From assembly GCA_014529385.2 (NCBI GenBank), contig CM043965.1:12975912-13039911 (forward strand): DNA of 64,000 nt. The letters are read 5' to 3'. Numbering within the stretch: the stretch's first letter is position 1; each line of letters starts with the position of its first letter. Source of the stretch: Adiantum capillus-veneris. Its lineage: Eukaryota > Streptophyta > Polypodiopsida > Polypodiales > Pteridaceae. The translations under genes were made by a program, and so were the position numbers. This document shows, one piece after another, positions 53,781 through 64,000 of the stretch. The notes below the pieces were generated by a model, which ran no database searches, was not told the origin of the DNA, and was given only the letters and a program-made list of their open reading frames with translations.

Positions 53781-55682
53781 GCAATGTTGTATCCCTCCTT
53801 CTCACGTGCAGTTGATACTGTTGCAAATCTACGTGCTTCATAATTGTCCATTGCTGCGTGGTATAGTCTAACGTATTGTTTTTGTTGTTGTTGAGGGAAT
53901 CTTCAAATTAGGAATACCTTTTATTTTTTTTGAAGCCATTAGGAATACCTTTTAATTTTTGAATCGATACATGGGATCCTTGCAGCAAGTGTATTTTCTC
54001 CATATTGAGCATATTTGTCGAAGTTCATTGCATTCTGTAACTAATTGCATTTTGATATGCACAAATTGCTTTCAGTAAACTTGCTAATTTCTTTCAACAA
54101 TATGTGAAGAATCATTATGTGGGAAAAATGATGCTTGACTCCTCAAGAAGGATGGTTTCACCTTGAGCAAAGTGATGGTTTACTCAAGGTGAAAACATCC
54201 TTCTTATTCACCTTGTTCAAGGTGAAAACAAGGTGAATGTTTGCATTTGCTTATTAAAACCAGAAGTTGAAAAGAAATTCCGGGGTCTTTCATTTAGGAC
54301 AGTTCATAACTGAAGTACACTTTATATCAAAAAGTTAAAAAGGAAGTCATAAGGTTTTAAATGAAGGGGCTCGTTACAAATTAAACAAAGACTAAAAGTT
54401 TTAGAACAAGGTGAAAATTCACTATGGCCTATCTAAGGCTATCAAGAAGAATTTCATAATACGAGGCTTCTTTGTGAGAGAAAAATAGAAAGTGACGTAT
54501 TTTAAAGCATGTGGTATCACAATATAAAATATTATGTGTTTTGGAAAAAAGTTTAACAATGAACTATCGAGATTACAATATATTCCAAAAGCATGAAAAA
54601 TAATGTTTGACACAATATTCAATGTCCCTCTTCAAAGAGACGTGCACACATTTCAACACCTTCTCAAAAGGGCCTAAAAGAAATAATAAAAGAAAGTTTA
54701 TTAACATTAGCTTTCCATGTGGCAATAATCCGCAAGCTTCATCCAATGATCCAAAGATGCATCTATATCCAACCATTTACTAATGACTATGTCCCACAAA
54801 AATCTACAAGCAAGAAAAGTAAAGCTAAGAGGATACCAACATTGAAAGCTAAGCTTACGTTTTGTACATGTGTCCTCACTTGCTGAGTTTGATCCGAAGG
54901 CTTAGAATATGCATCATGATTGTATACTTTCTCCTATGGCCATATGTAGGCTAATAAAAGGGAAATCAAATCATCTTTCTTTGTAAGGTTGTGAAATAGG
55001 ACACATTGACAAACTAAAGTGTAAAGAAGATTTCAAAGGATCATAGGAAAAGCAAGGTCTAAGCAGAGTAGAAAATAATAAAAATTTTGGTCGAAATCAA
55101 GTTATGTAAAGCTATGTAAATCTTTATCATTGCTATGATATGTAAAGCTATGGAAGCAAAAAAAGATTCCAAATCTCACATGCAAAAATTTCAATGCACG
55201 CCTAACTCTCTTCTTCTCTAACGTTGTTTTTAGAAAGCCAAACAATCTAAGAAGAGTTTAATAAAATTTTGGAAGCCTATCAACTTTGACTCCCTACTTG
55301 CAAAACACGTGACTTGTGAAAATTGAAGTCTTCACACTTGTTTTGAAACTTGTATTAGCCAGGGCAAACAAACAAGATGCAAAGCTTGTCCCCATCTGAA
55401 CTAAAATCCATGAGTGTGCTTACTTACTTGCTCAAAAGTACTAGATCCATTGATTAGCTCTTAAAATGTCACTCTATTCAATCCACACATATATGGAAAA
55501 CTCGTAGATAAAGAAAAGTAGACATATCATTGCTTAAGACTACAACTGTGTTGCTATTTTTCTTCAGAACTTGGGTTAGCGACTATTGATGGTGTCACTT
55601 CTTGTAACAGCTTTCATCTACAAAAGAGCTTGTAAGACACCAGTTTTCTATTTAAATATGTTGATAGAGAATCCTGTAATAC
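53781..55682. other. A+T-rich non-coding stretch with a foldback
   Basis: No ORF with recognisable features. The 54146-54226 region forms strong hairpins (separate entry). The end at 55683-55687 (acaag) is the target site of copia D. Confidence 0.5.
54146..54226. repeat. Foldback: 22-bp hairpin followed by a perfect 9-bp hairpin
   Basis: agaaggatggtttcaccttg+ag (54146-54167) pairs with ctcaaggtgaaaacatcctt+ct (54183-54204) with one mismatch and a 15-base loop. Next, TTCACCTTG-TT-CAAGGTGAA (54207-54226) is a perfect stem. Both use the same aaggtgaa word. Could be a small-RNA precursor or a MITE remnant. Confidence 0.7.
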
Positions 55683-55687
55683 ACAAG

Positions 55688-55916
55688 TTTTGGAGTTAGG
55701 GTTGCAGAGAAACGCACACAGCTTGGAGAAGACGAAGGAAGCTCAAGGCACACCATAGAGAGTGTATTACTTAGTGTCCACCAATGGAAAGATGGATAGC
55801 CCTAGAGTGATGGGCGTATATACAATGCTCGGGGGAAAAAACCTCCTAAAAAGGGGAAAAATGCCCCGGCGGTCCTAGTGTGTTCACACACATCACTACA
55901 CATGTATATGGTAACA
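55688..55916 (-). repeat. 3' LTR of copia copy D (229 bp)
   Basis: ttttggagttaggg...ggtaaca; about a dozen differences from the 5' LTR by eye. Confidence 0.93.
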
Positions 55917-55929
55917 AATCCCCCCTAGA
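55917..55929 (-). promoter_or_regulatory. Polypurine tract of copy D
   Basis: Minus strand CTAGGGGGGATT next to the 3' LTR. Confidence 0.85.
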
Positions 55930-55991
55930 GTGATGCGGTGAACGAGAGCTGGCACATGAGTAAAGGGAAGCGCCATGCCCTGAGGACATGA

Positions 55992-56580
55992 TCAGTCCAC
56001 AAAGGGGAGTAAGCCCAAAGCTTTGCGGAAAGCGTCAAGCTTCTCACGAGCCAATGCCTTTGTGAAAAGTTCTGCAAGGTTGTCCTTTGTTGGCACATAG
56101 GCCAAGCTTATCACTCTTGTTGAGAGCCTCTCCCTGACATAGTCGTAATGCACCTCAATGTGCATTGTGCGAGCATGAAAAACTGGGTTCCTCGCAACTC
56201 CCAATGTGCTCTGACTGTCAGTGTAGATAATGTTGGCAGTGTCCTGTCCGACACCCAAATCATCCATAAGGTGTCTGAGCCATACACACTCAACCGTAGC
56301 TGTGAAGACTGCCCTTGTACTCAGCCTCACAACTCGAAGTGGCCACAATAGGTTTCTTCTTTCTCAACCATGATATACATGAACTGCCAAGCATGAAACA
56401 AAAACCACTTGTGGACACTCGCGTGTCAAAACAACCAACCCAATCTGAGTCTGAAAAAGCATGTAAGTTTGGCTGCAATGATCCCCCCTTGGGACAAAAC
56501 AAGCCAAGATGTAAAGTGCCACTAAGGTAGCGGAAAATCCTCTTGACAGCCTGCCAATGCTTAGACCCTAGGCTATGCAT
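55992..56580 (-). pseudogene. Copia RNase H and C-terminus (copy D)
   Basis: FSDSDWVGCFDTRVSTSGFC (Asp), SSCEAEYKG (Glu), then the same one-base frameshift as in copy C, and YTDSQSTLGVARNPVFHA (Asp) with the tail LAYVPTKDNLAELFTKALAR to LGLLPFVD (stop at 55992). Confidence 0.88.
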
Positions 56581-57834
56581 AAATCTATTGACCTGTTAGA
56601 CTGCAAATTGAATATCTGGCCTCGTGTTGCATACATAAATGAGGCAGCCAACAGAAGTTTGGTAAAGAGTGACATCAACAGGATCGCCAGCATCATGTAG
56701 ACTCAACTTCAAACATGTTTCCATGGGAGTGGCAATAGGTTTGCAATCCTCAAGTCCAAACATACATAGCAATGTCTCTAGGTAACTTTTCTGACACAAG
56801 GCAATACCACCATCACACTGCTTAAACTGTACACCCAAGTAATGATGCAAAAGCCCCAAATATTTCATCTTGAAAGTAGCATTCAAATTAGCCTTAAATT
56901 CAGCAATATGTCTCTCATTTGGTCCAGTGATCAGCAAATCATCAACATAAAGAACCACAATGAGAAGTACATCACCCTCACACTTTACATACAATGTGCT
57001 TTCTGTTGGACTGTTACGAAAGCCTTGTTTGACCAAATGAGTGTCAGCTTTCTCATACCACGCACGAGGAGATTGCTTCAACCCATACAAAGCCTTCTTA
57101 CATTTGCACACTTTGTCCTTTTGTCCTTTTATGACAAAACTGCAAGGCTGCGTTGCATAAACTTCCTCAAATATGTCACCATTCAAGAAATCAGTAACAA
57201 TGTCTGATTGATGTACATCCCAACCAAAATGAGCTGCCAATGCACATAGAAAACACACGGTAGTCATACGACAAGTGGGAGAAAAATTCTCTTCATAATC
57301 TATGCCTTTTTGCTGTGCATAACCCTTTGCAACAAGTCGATCCTTATGGCGATCAATCTCACCATCCGGCTTGCGTTTCAACTTGCAAACCCACTTCGTA
57401 CCAGTGGCCTTTTTTCCAGGAGGCAAATCACATAAATTCCATGCTTCATTTTCTATGAGTGCATCATATTCTGATTGCATGGCAGCCATCCAATTTTCAG
57501 AATTCTGTGCTTCATCAACAGACAGAGGCTCCTCAACATCATGTAAGCTAGACACAGCCAAAGCATAACAATCTGATGCATAAGATGCATGGTGAGAGCC
57601 TGAACGAGTACGACTAGACAAAGGTGCATCCAATTTACTGTCACGCAAAGTGTGCACCAGCCATTTTGGCATACCTCTAGCCTGCTCATTTTCAGCCCTT
57701 TCCTCATTAAGTACATCATGTACATCTGCATCAGTAATAGGCTGATCTATAACATTTTGAGAAACCCCCATAGGCTGTACATTTTCCTCATTGGAACTTA
57801 CATTCGTATTTCCACCACCGAAAAGAGGCAACAA
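56581..57834 (-). pseudogene. Copia reverse transcriptase (copy D), one stop
   Basis: 412 open codons. Linker MLPLFGGGNTNVSSNEENVQ; RT from about residue 130: KWVCKLKRKPDGEIDRHKDR, GWDVHQSDIVTDFLNGDIFE (Asp), KALYGLKQSPRAWYEK, VVLYVDDLLITGP (YVDD), then NTRPDIQFAV. TCA to TAA makes a single stop there; the same frame continues into RNase H. Confidence 0.9.
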
Positions 57835-57857
57835 AGTGTCATAAATGTCCTTTGAGC

Positions 57858-58871
57858 TTACATTATTGTCTCTAGTACATGAAACAAGGGCTGAACAGAA
57901 TCTTCCACAAACACTACATCCCGAGAAACCAGAATACGTTTTGTTTGCGAATGATACAACCTGTAACCTTTGCTTTCAGCACTATAACCAACAAAAATAC
58001 ATTTGACAGCCTTATCATCCAATTTTTTGCGATGCACTTGTGGCAGCAAAGCATATGCCAAACAGCCAAAAACACACATGTGCTCAATAGAAGGCTTTCT
58101 ATCATGCCATGCTTCATATGCAGTAATACACTGCAAAGATTTCGTAGGACACCTGTTAAGTACATAAGTGGAACACATGATGGCCTCAAGCCAAAAAGAA
58201 TGCGGCAAAGCTTGACTTTGGACCATACATTGTACCATTTCCGTCAGTGACCTATTTTTCCTCTCAGCAACACCATTTTGCTGAGGTGTATAAGGAACTG
58301 TACATTGGTATTCTATCCCGTGACTAGCCAGAAATGCATTAAATTCATGAGACATATACTCCCCCCCTCGATCGGAACGGAGGGTGATTTTCAGCCATAG
58401 CCAGAAATTGTTTGAAGCACATAAAAACTTCGGACTTCGCTTAATGCGAAAATATCCATGCATGCCGGGAGTAATCATCAATGAAAGTCACAAAGTACAG
58501 GTAATTGCCCAAGGACGGAGTTTGCATGGGCCCACAAACATCACTATGCACAAGATGCAACCTGCATGTGGCCCTAACTGAACTATCCTTTGGAAACTTC
58601 GAACGCTACATCTTACCCTAATACAGCCTTCACAAACATGTTTGGCAAGTGCTTCAAGAGGCAGCAAAGAAGCAACCATATCAGATTTCTGCAAACGCAG
58701 CAAACTGGCAAAATTCAGATGACCAAAACGTGCATGCCAAAATTTTGCATCCGAAATAGCCCTTGAATCTGCAACAGCATTTGCAAAATTTTGTCCACAC
58801 TTGTCATACAAAGTGAGCTTATACGCACAAAAGGCCAGATGCAACAATTTCATCACCAAAACTGAGATCAT
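57858..58871 (-). pseudogene. Copia integrase (copy D)
   Basis: GAG-pre FWHARFGHLNFASLLRLQKS, zinc pair CEGC intact, IVMFVGPCK in a shifted frame for the first Asp region. A deletion of about 20 bp near 58387 precedes [16 protein letters not shown] (Asp) and [20 protein letters not shown] (Glu). The C-terminal domain is complete to 57858. Confidence 0.87.
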
Positions 58872-59169
58872 GAACTATACATCTGTCATCCACAAATTTG
58901 ACTACAAGTCCAAGTCTAGCAAGTGCAGATACAGATAAGAGATTCTTCTTGATCCCAGGTACATAAAGTGCATCAACAAGTGTGAACGAACTGCCATTTG
59001 CAGCAGTAAGCACAATCTTTACAACTCCCTGAACTGGATAAGAGGCATTGTTGGCACAAGTGATTGAATTCCCATGAGGGATAGACTCGAGAGAGATAAA
59101 CAATTCACGATGTGAGGTAATGTGCTTTGTAGCACCACTGTCGAAATACCACACATGTGAATCTGACAA
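58819..59169 (-). pseudogene. Copia protease (copy D)
   Basis: SDSHVWYFDSGATKHITSHR with catalytic DSG, 116 codons, then a frame change at a deletion near 58825. Confidence 0.86.
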
Positions 59170-59202
59170 GCATGCATCATGGACAGCACGATTGTAAGTG
59201 AA

Positions 59203-60229
59203 CTATGCGCTAAAAGCCCATTCTGCATCAACATCATTATTACAGTCTCCTTTTATAGAAGACTCAACAATGGCGGCATTGGTAGTGGAACCAGCATTTG
59301 TATTGGAGCCACCCTCTTTCTTCTTAGCCTCTTTGGCCTTCAACTTAGGACACTCCTTCATCAAGTGATCATTTGCTTTACAATAATGGCAACGCATCTT
59401 CTATTGCACTTATCACCAGAGTTTCCAGACGAATTGCTGCCAGCAGAAGATTAGGAACGGTAATTTTACCACTCGCAGTAGAACCATAAGAAGTGGCTGC
59501 ATTGTTGTTTCCACCCTTTCTTTAAGAAGCAATAAAAGCATGTTCAACTGCATGCTGCCTAGTCTTGTTTTTTCTGGAAAGTGACTCTTGCAATAGCAAT
59601 CTGCATAATGCATCAAACTTGACAACTTCTAGATTTCCTTGGGTCATAAGTATCCAAGTACTAGCAAAAGTCTGGTAAGAATCTGGTAAGGCATCAAGAA
59701 CAGTTTGCACAAGGGAACTGTCTGAAATCACTTCACTTGCAGAAATAAGCTGCTCATTGATATCCTTGACACTAGCAAGGAAAGTTTCCATATCATCTTC
59801 CTCATGCATAATCTTTGACTCTAGCTCTTTACGCAACAAAGCAATTTTAACCTCATTGCGGCTTGCATAAAGACCAGCCAAAATTTCCCAAGCCTATTTT
59901 GCAGATTTTGTTGAACGGATGTGAGGAACAATGGTGCGCTTCACAAACAACGCAATCAATGCATGAGCCTGCGCATCCTTTACATCACAACGAGCTTGTT
60001 CTGCCGTAGGCAAAACAACTCTAACAGCAGCAATCCTTGCAGCAAGACCTGCAACATCGCCTACATCCTTAGAACCAGGACGTACATCAATGCCCTGCAC
60101 AATATTCCAGACGCCCTTTGACACAAGAACGTGTTGCATCATATAAGCCCACATAAGGTAATTGTCCCCATCCAACCTGTTCTAAGCAGCAAACATCTTG
60201 AACACATCTGTGTTGTTGTTGTCAGCCAT
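59203..60229 (-). pseudogene. Copia gag (copy D)
   Basis: Starts at ATG ending 60229 (MADNNN); stop near 60183 (CTTAGAA context), then open DGDNYLMWAYMMQHVLVSKG through MKDAQ-type helices. A stop at about 59894 (IG*) and a further open part with EEDDMETFLASVKDIN follow. The zinc knuckle, CHYCKANDHLMKEC, is intact at 59340-59397. Confidence 0.86.
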
Positions 60230-60569
60230 GGTAAATGTTGCACCTGATGTGAAAACTGCCCGAAAATAGGAGAAACAGGGCGGGAACAACACGTGCTTTA
60301 TAGCACAAACCGTAGGAGACTATAAGGCACCTGTTATGCAGAAAACGGCACTGACAGAAATTCAACACAAAATGACGAAATAGCCTGTGCAGTACCTCCT
60401 GTAGTGGAAACGGAGGCCGAAATGAGTCCAAATCAAAAATCTGAGCAGATCAGGCTCTCCGAGTCCTCACAAAATATTTGTCGACGATCGCCAAACCTCA
60501 CTGTAATCGGAGAAAGTGAACAAGCATGTGCTGGAGCAGCTGGCGACTAAGCCCGGGAGGACGTAACGT

Positions 60570-60581
60570 GCTCTAATACCA
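60570..60581 (-). promoter_or_regulatory. Primer binding site of copy D, one mismatch
   Basis: Minus strand TGGTATTAGAGC: the usual TGGTATCAGAGC with C to T. Confidence 0.85.
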
Positions 60582-60583
60582 AT

Positions 60584-60811
60584 TGTTGGAATTAGGGTTG
60601 CAGAGAAATGCACACAGCTTGGAGAAGATGAAGGAAGCTCAAGGCACACAATAGAGAGTGTATTACTTAGTGTGAAATGGAAAGATGGATAGCCCTAGAG
60701 TGATGGGCGTATATACAATGCTCGGGGGTAAAAACCTCCTAAAGAGGGGAAAAAATGCCCCGGCAGTCCTAGTGTGTTCACACACATCACTGCCACATGT
60801 ATATGGTAACA
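60584..60811 (-). repeat. 5' LTR of copia copy D (228 bp)
   Basis: tgttgg...ggtaaca followed by target duplication acaag. Confidence 0.95.
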
Positions 60812-60816
60812 ACAAG

Positions 60817-61996
60817 GTGTGAGCCCACCCTAGCGGGCCTTGTTGTGCAACTTTTCATAACTACGGGAAGGTGGCTACCAAAAAAAGCAGGTTAGTGGGA
60901 AATAGTTTAAAGTGTTGGCGGATTTTAAAAATACACAACCCACAATCATTAATGTGACCTCTAATTTTGCATATTGATTTTGCAGCTATTAATGTAAACA
61001 CTTTGCAATTTTTGACAAGTTAATTGGAGCTCTCCTTAGAGGGTACTAAATGTGTGTACATAAGTGTCCACATGTGCATTAAGGTTTCGTTCAAACTTGG
61101 TCAAACATGATAAAAGAAGCTAAGCATGGTCAAAGTAGAGTATTAAGGCCGAATATAACTATGTGGAGCTTTAATGCATCATTTGAAATTGCATCAAACC
61201 TATTTTGAGACTGTTGTGAAATTACTGCGGGGAAGGTAACGACCATTTTAAAGTAGTGAGTACGTAGAAGTCAATGTTAAAGATGTCTAATGTAGCCATG
61301 TTATAGTTCCTTGGAATGCACACAAGGAGTAGAGAAAGCATACAAGTTTGCATCCTCATTGGAAATACCAATTGCAAACACTCAAACAAAATGTGTCATG
61401 GGTACCACCATCCTTATTGTAATATTTCTCAAGAGATAGAATGGAAATGATGGACATGATGCAATGATTGTATGTTAGCCCAAGCTTATATGAGTTTCAG
61501 TAGGCTTGCATTTCACTTGTAGAATGTGGGAATTTGAACTAATCTCTAACAAACTCCTTTGTAACAAGGTCAAGCTTCTATAACTTCATTATGCACTCGT
61601 TTCTTGCATTCCAAATGTGCTTATGATACTAGTTGCATGCTTGTGTTTGTAGAGAGAAGTGGTCTCTTTATTGCTTCTATGTGTGTTCTATCTTGACCAT
61701 GTGCATGTGCTTGTTTGTGCAGACAATGCTTGATTGATGAGAATGCATCCTTGCTTTGTAGATTGTAGATTGCGGGTTGAGTATTTGATTGAGTGAGTAG
61801 GATTGAGAAAAGGTATTTTGGCCATTGATACATTCTTCATGAGTTGTGTACGTAGGTAGAGTAGCTTGAGGACTTGTTGCATTGTTGTGTAGAGTAGACT
61901 CATATATGTAATTGTGATAGCCTTCAAGGACTAGCAAAGCAAGAACTGACAGGATTTATGATTCGAACGATGTGCGTCAATGACCGCACACCTTTT
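60817..61996. other. Non-coding, possibly ending in an LTR
   Basis: A+T-rich without ORFs. The right end gaccgcaca (61982-61990) sits directly before a Ty3-type primer site, so part of this stretch is probably an LTR whose start I cannot place. Confidence 0.4.
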
Positions 61997-62014
61997 TGGC
62001 ACCCTTGCCGGGGA
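61997..62014 (+). promoter_or_regulatory. Ty3-type primer binding site (Asp tRNA-like)
   Basis: TGGCACCCTTGCCGGGGA, preceded by cctttt. Plant Athila/Tat elements use TGGCGCCGTTGCCGGGGA; two mismatches here. It marks the 5' internal end of another Ty3 element on the plus strand. Confidence 0.62.
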
Positions 62015-63439
62015 GCATTAGTCTAAACATAGCATTTTAGGTGTTTAGCCAACGGATTTAGAATATGGACCTATGTTTTTTTAGCACATTTGAGGTGGGA
62101 ATTGAGTCCAAGGTCTCAAAAACATGCAAAACCTCAGAGTGATTGAGAATACTCCCGTTGAATGAGAGTAGAATGAATTTGCATATGGGAAAGTGATATA
62201 AATTGAAGGAGAACTTTAGACACTAGTAGAGAATTAGGTGAGGTTACGCATTACCATTTTAGCACACAAAAACACCAAAAATGACAAAATCAAGTCCTAC
62301 CAAACCTAATCTTTCTGTTGTAAACTTTAGGTGGGATATTGTCTTCATGGGCACTAAACATAGCATGAGAATAATTTTGGGCGCGAGCACTTCAAGAAAA
62401 TTTTGTAGTTTGCTGCTTAGTTCTCTTTTATGAAGATTGGGAAACTTTTGGTATGGAGTGGGAGAGGGGCCCTTAGAAGGACACTTTAACAAGTACATCT
62501 AACCTACGCTAACCTTTCCAGGGTCAAAAATCACAAGCTGGTAGCCTAAAATCCAACTCTACTCAAGTAGGGGCCATCAACTTCAAGGGAATCAACACCA
62601 AGTGCAAAACGGAAGACCAAGGGTACATTTGACCTTCACTACACTAGTAGAAGCTATATAAAGCAAAGAGGGGGCAAAAAATGCTAATTCAAGCAACAAT
62701 TATCTTCGACGTGCTTAAGATAATATTTCACATAAAGGTCTTTTTGCACATCTATTTGCGCATGTATGATCTCCATAGCTTCCACACACCTTGTATAAAC
62801 CTGGCACTCTCACATCATGCATTCACTTCACTATGTTGCAATATTCTGTCAAAGTTATGCAAAAGGGTGCTCACAAAGAACTGTTGGCCCTCAACTTAAG
62901 CTCAAACTTTCCATAGAGCGTAGTTAGCACCTATTTGAGTTACACAAAAGATATCAATCCAAAAGAGTTTCGATTCATTGCAAGTTTATCTTCAACACGT
63001 TGAATATACCCCTATGACATATTGAACTTTTTTCCATCAATTTTCTTCTTGAATATGTGCACATGGTCTATGTGAAGCTCCATATCAAGTTACATCAAGT
63101 TTGATATAGCTTAACTACTAGAACCGAGCATAAGCACTAATTACAAAAAAAAGCAACGCAAATTTGCCTACAACTCTCACCAAAGAGCCAAGCCCAAAAT
63201 TCCATCCAACTTCACACATATCACCTACAACATCAACATGACTTGCAAATTCACTTTGGCACAAATCTACAATCAAATGCACATCTGTATTTTTGGCACG
63301 CCAAAGATAGATTTTGTTAGATTTTGTGTTTTTGGCATTTCAATTGTTGTAATTGCATTTCTACTTGTTAGTAAAGGTTGGAACATGTCTGACAGACAAA
63401 TTCTAACGCGCTCATGGAAGTATCTCTCTCATCATCCAT
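62015..63439 (+). other. Probable untranslated leader of a Ty3 element, otherwise featureless
   Basis: No ORF or repeat recognised. A long leader after the primer site is usual for Tat-type elements. Confidence 0.35.
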
Positions 63440-63613
63440 GAGGGCTCCCAAGAAGAAAAATATGAAGAACAAATTGGTAGAGTTCCCACATACCAACTAG
63501 AGGAACAATCTCTCAAAGAACCTAATGCTACCTGGCTGACCAAAGACCAACTGGAGCACCAGCACGTAGCAGTATACCATGGGACCGTCACAAGTTTCCA
63601 AAACAAAGTATAG
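63440..63613 (+). pseudogene. Unrecognised short coding fragment
   Basis: One frame reads EEQSLKEPNATWLTKDQLEH and VAVYHGTVTSF, resembling the fragment at 22288-22569 (WMDEVTLEREVLAVYQGTF). Both have W, LE, AVY and GT at similar spacing. Could be part of the Ty3 element starting at 61997. Confidence 0.3.
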
Positions 63614-63685
63614 CCAACACAACTTATTTTTTGTTGTTGTGGTTTGTTTACACTACCAAACACAATTGTTATAGCATAGTTTCAA

Positions 63686-63883
63686 GGGGAGTTGGCCTAG
63701 TGGTAAAGGTATGGGGCTCTATTCGCACCCACTAGGGTGCAACCCTTGAGACATGCGGATGTGGGTGAGTGGGCACAATCCAGTAAAACTAGTCGAAGCT
63801 TAGAACGGCTTAAATAATTGTTATTTTTATAAGGCATTGTTTCATATTTTCCTATAAAAGTGTGGCCAAAAAAAAAAAAAAAA
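63686..63883 (+). mobile_element. tRNA-derived SINE (candidate)
   Basis: RNA polymerase III A box TGGCCTAGTGG (63693-63703) and B-box-like GGGTGCAACCC (63735-63745), a short unrelated body, and a (A)16 tail (63868-63883). Length about 200 bp fits a SINE. No clear target duplication. Confidence 0.6.
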
Positions 63884-63963
63884 TCTGAGAGAACGCCATA
63901 TCATTTTCTTCCCGTCTTCTATCCAAGAGCGCAGGCTTCCACGACCCGTCTGCTCGCTGTCTG

Positions 63964-63966
<3 letters not shown>

Positions 63967-64000
<34 letters not shown>
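63967..64000. repeat. (GA)n microsatellite at window end
   Basis: Pure GA run continuing to the last base. Confidence 0.95.

Larger units (their letters stand above)
55688..60811 (-). mobile_element. Complete Ty1/copia element copy D with TSD
   Basis: 5.1 kb; LTRs 55688-55916 and 60584-60811; target duplication acaag (55683-55687 and 60812-60816). The outermost base pair of the 3' LTR has mutated (ttttgg for tgttgg). Polypurine tract at 55917-55929 as in copy C. The primer site at 60570-60581 has one mismatch. RT is nearly intact. Confidence 0.96.

Noticed and set aside
55688-55692. Copy D as a truncated element because its 3' LTR lacks TG/CA
   Set aside because: The acaag duplication on both sides shows that the end is intact and one base has simply mutated.

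Overview
The window is nuclear DNA of a land plant and is almost entirely repeats. There are no bacterial-type genes, ribosome binding sites or operons. What is present is plant Ty1/copia elements with initiator-Met-tRNA primer sites, Ty3/gypsy elements (one with the second RNase H seen in plant Tat-type elements), GT-AG introns, LINE, SINE, MITE and CACTA-like pieces, and long (GA)n, (CT)n and (TA)n tracts. A fern or other large-genome seed-free plant is my best guess from the protein flavour, but the sequence alone does not prove it.

One Ty1/copia family (LTR about 227 bp, TGTT...AACA, 5-bp target duplications) dominates. Copy A (1-3155, minus) runs off the left edge. Copy B (4591-9057, minus) has lost its 3' end to a 68-bp minisatellite. 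Copy C (38226-43429, minus, target duplication tgatt) and copy D (55688-60811, minus, target duplication acaag) are complete. Copy E (about 34026-37573, plus) is an old fragment without LTRs. All are coding-defective. A second copia family left a 2-kb internally deleted copy, G (24600-26602, duplication cttac).

Ty3 elements: F (16201-22127, plus) keeps gag, protease and most of the reverse transcriptase but lost the rest of pol. Its LTR-homologous region carries two overlapping, mutually related small ORFs. H (27238-34026, minus) is a degenerate Tat-type element split between its two RNase H domains by about 3.6 kb of foreign sequence. A third LTR element (48629 to about 51230, minus) has an LTR, a polypurine tract and coiled-coil ORFs but no visible reverse transcriptase. 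A LINE fragment lies at 52242-53780.

Three non-retroelement coding remnants stand out. An FCP1/HAD-phosphatase-like pseudogene (about 9074-10053, plus) lies directly beside copy B. A histone H3-fold, CENH3-like sequence was cut in two by copy C: its parts lie at 43431-43607 and 37982-38225, and removing C plus one target duplication restores one frame. A multi-exon gene of unknown family lies upstream of it (44749-47438, minus).

The remaining stretches (10.1-16.2, 22.1-24.6, 53.8-55.7 and 60.8-64 kb) are A+T-rich and non-coding as far as I can see. They contain two related inverted-repeat elements, two minisatellite arrays, a long foldback, LTR-like edges and a SINE. Nothing here looks like a working gene network; the story is nested insertion, deletion and decay around a few host-gene remnants.
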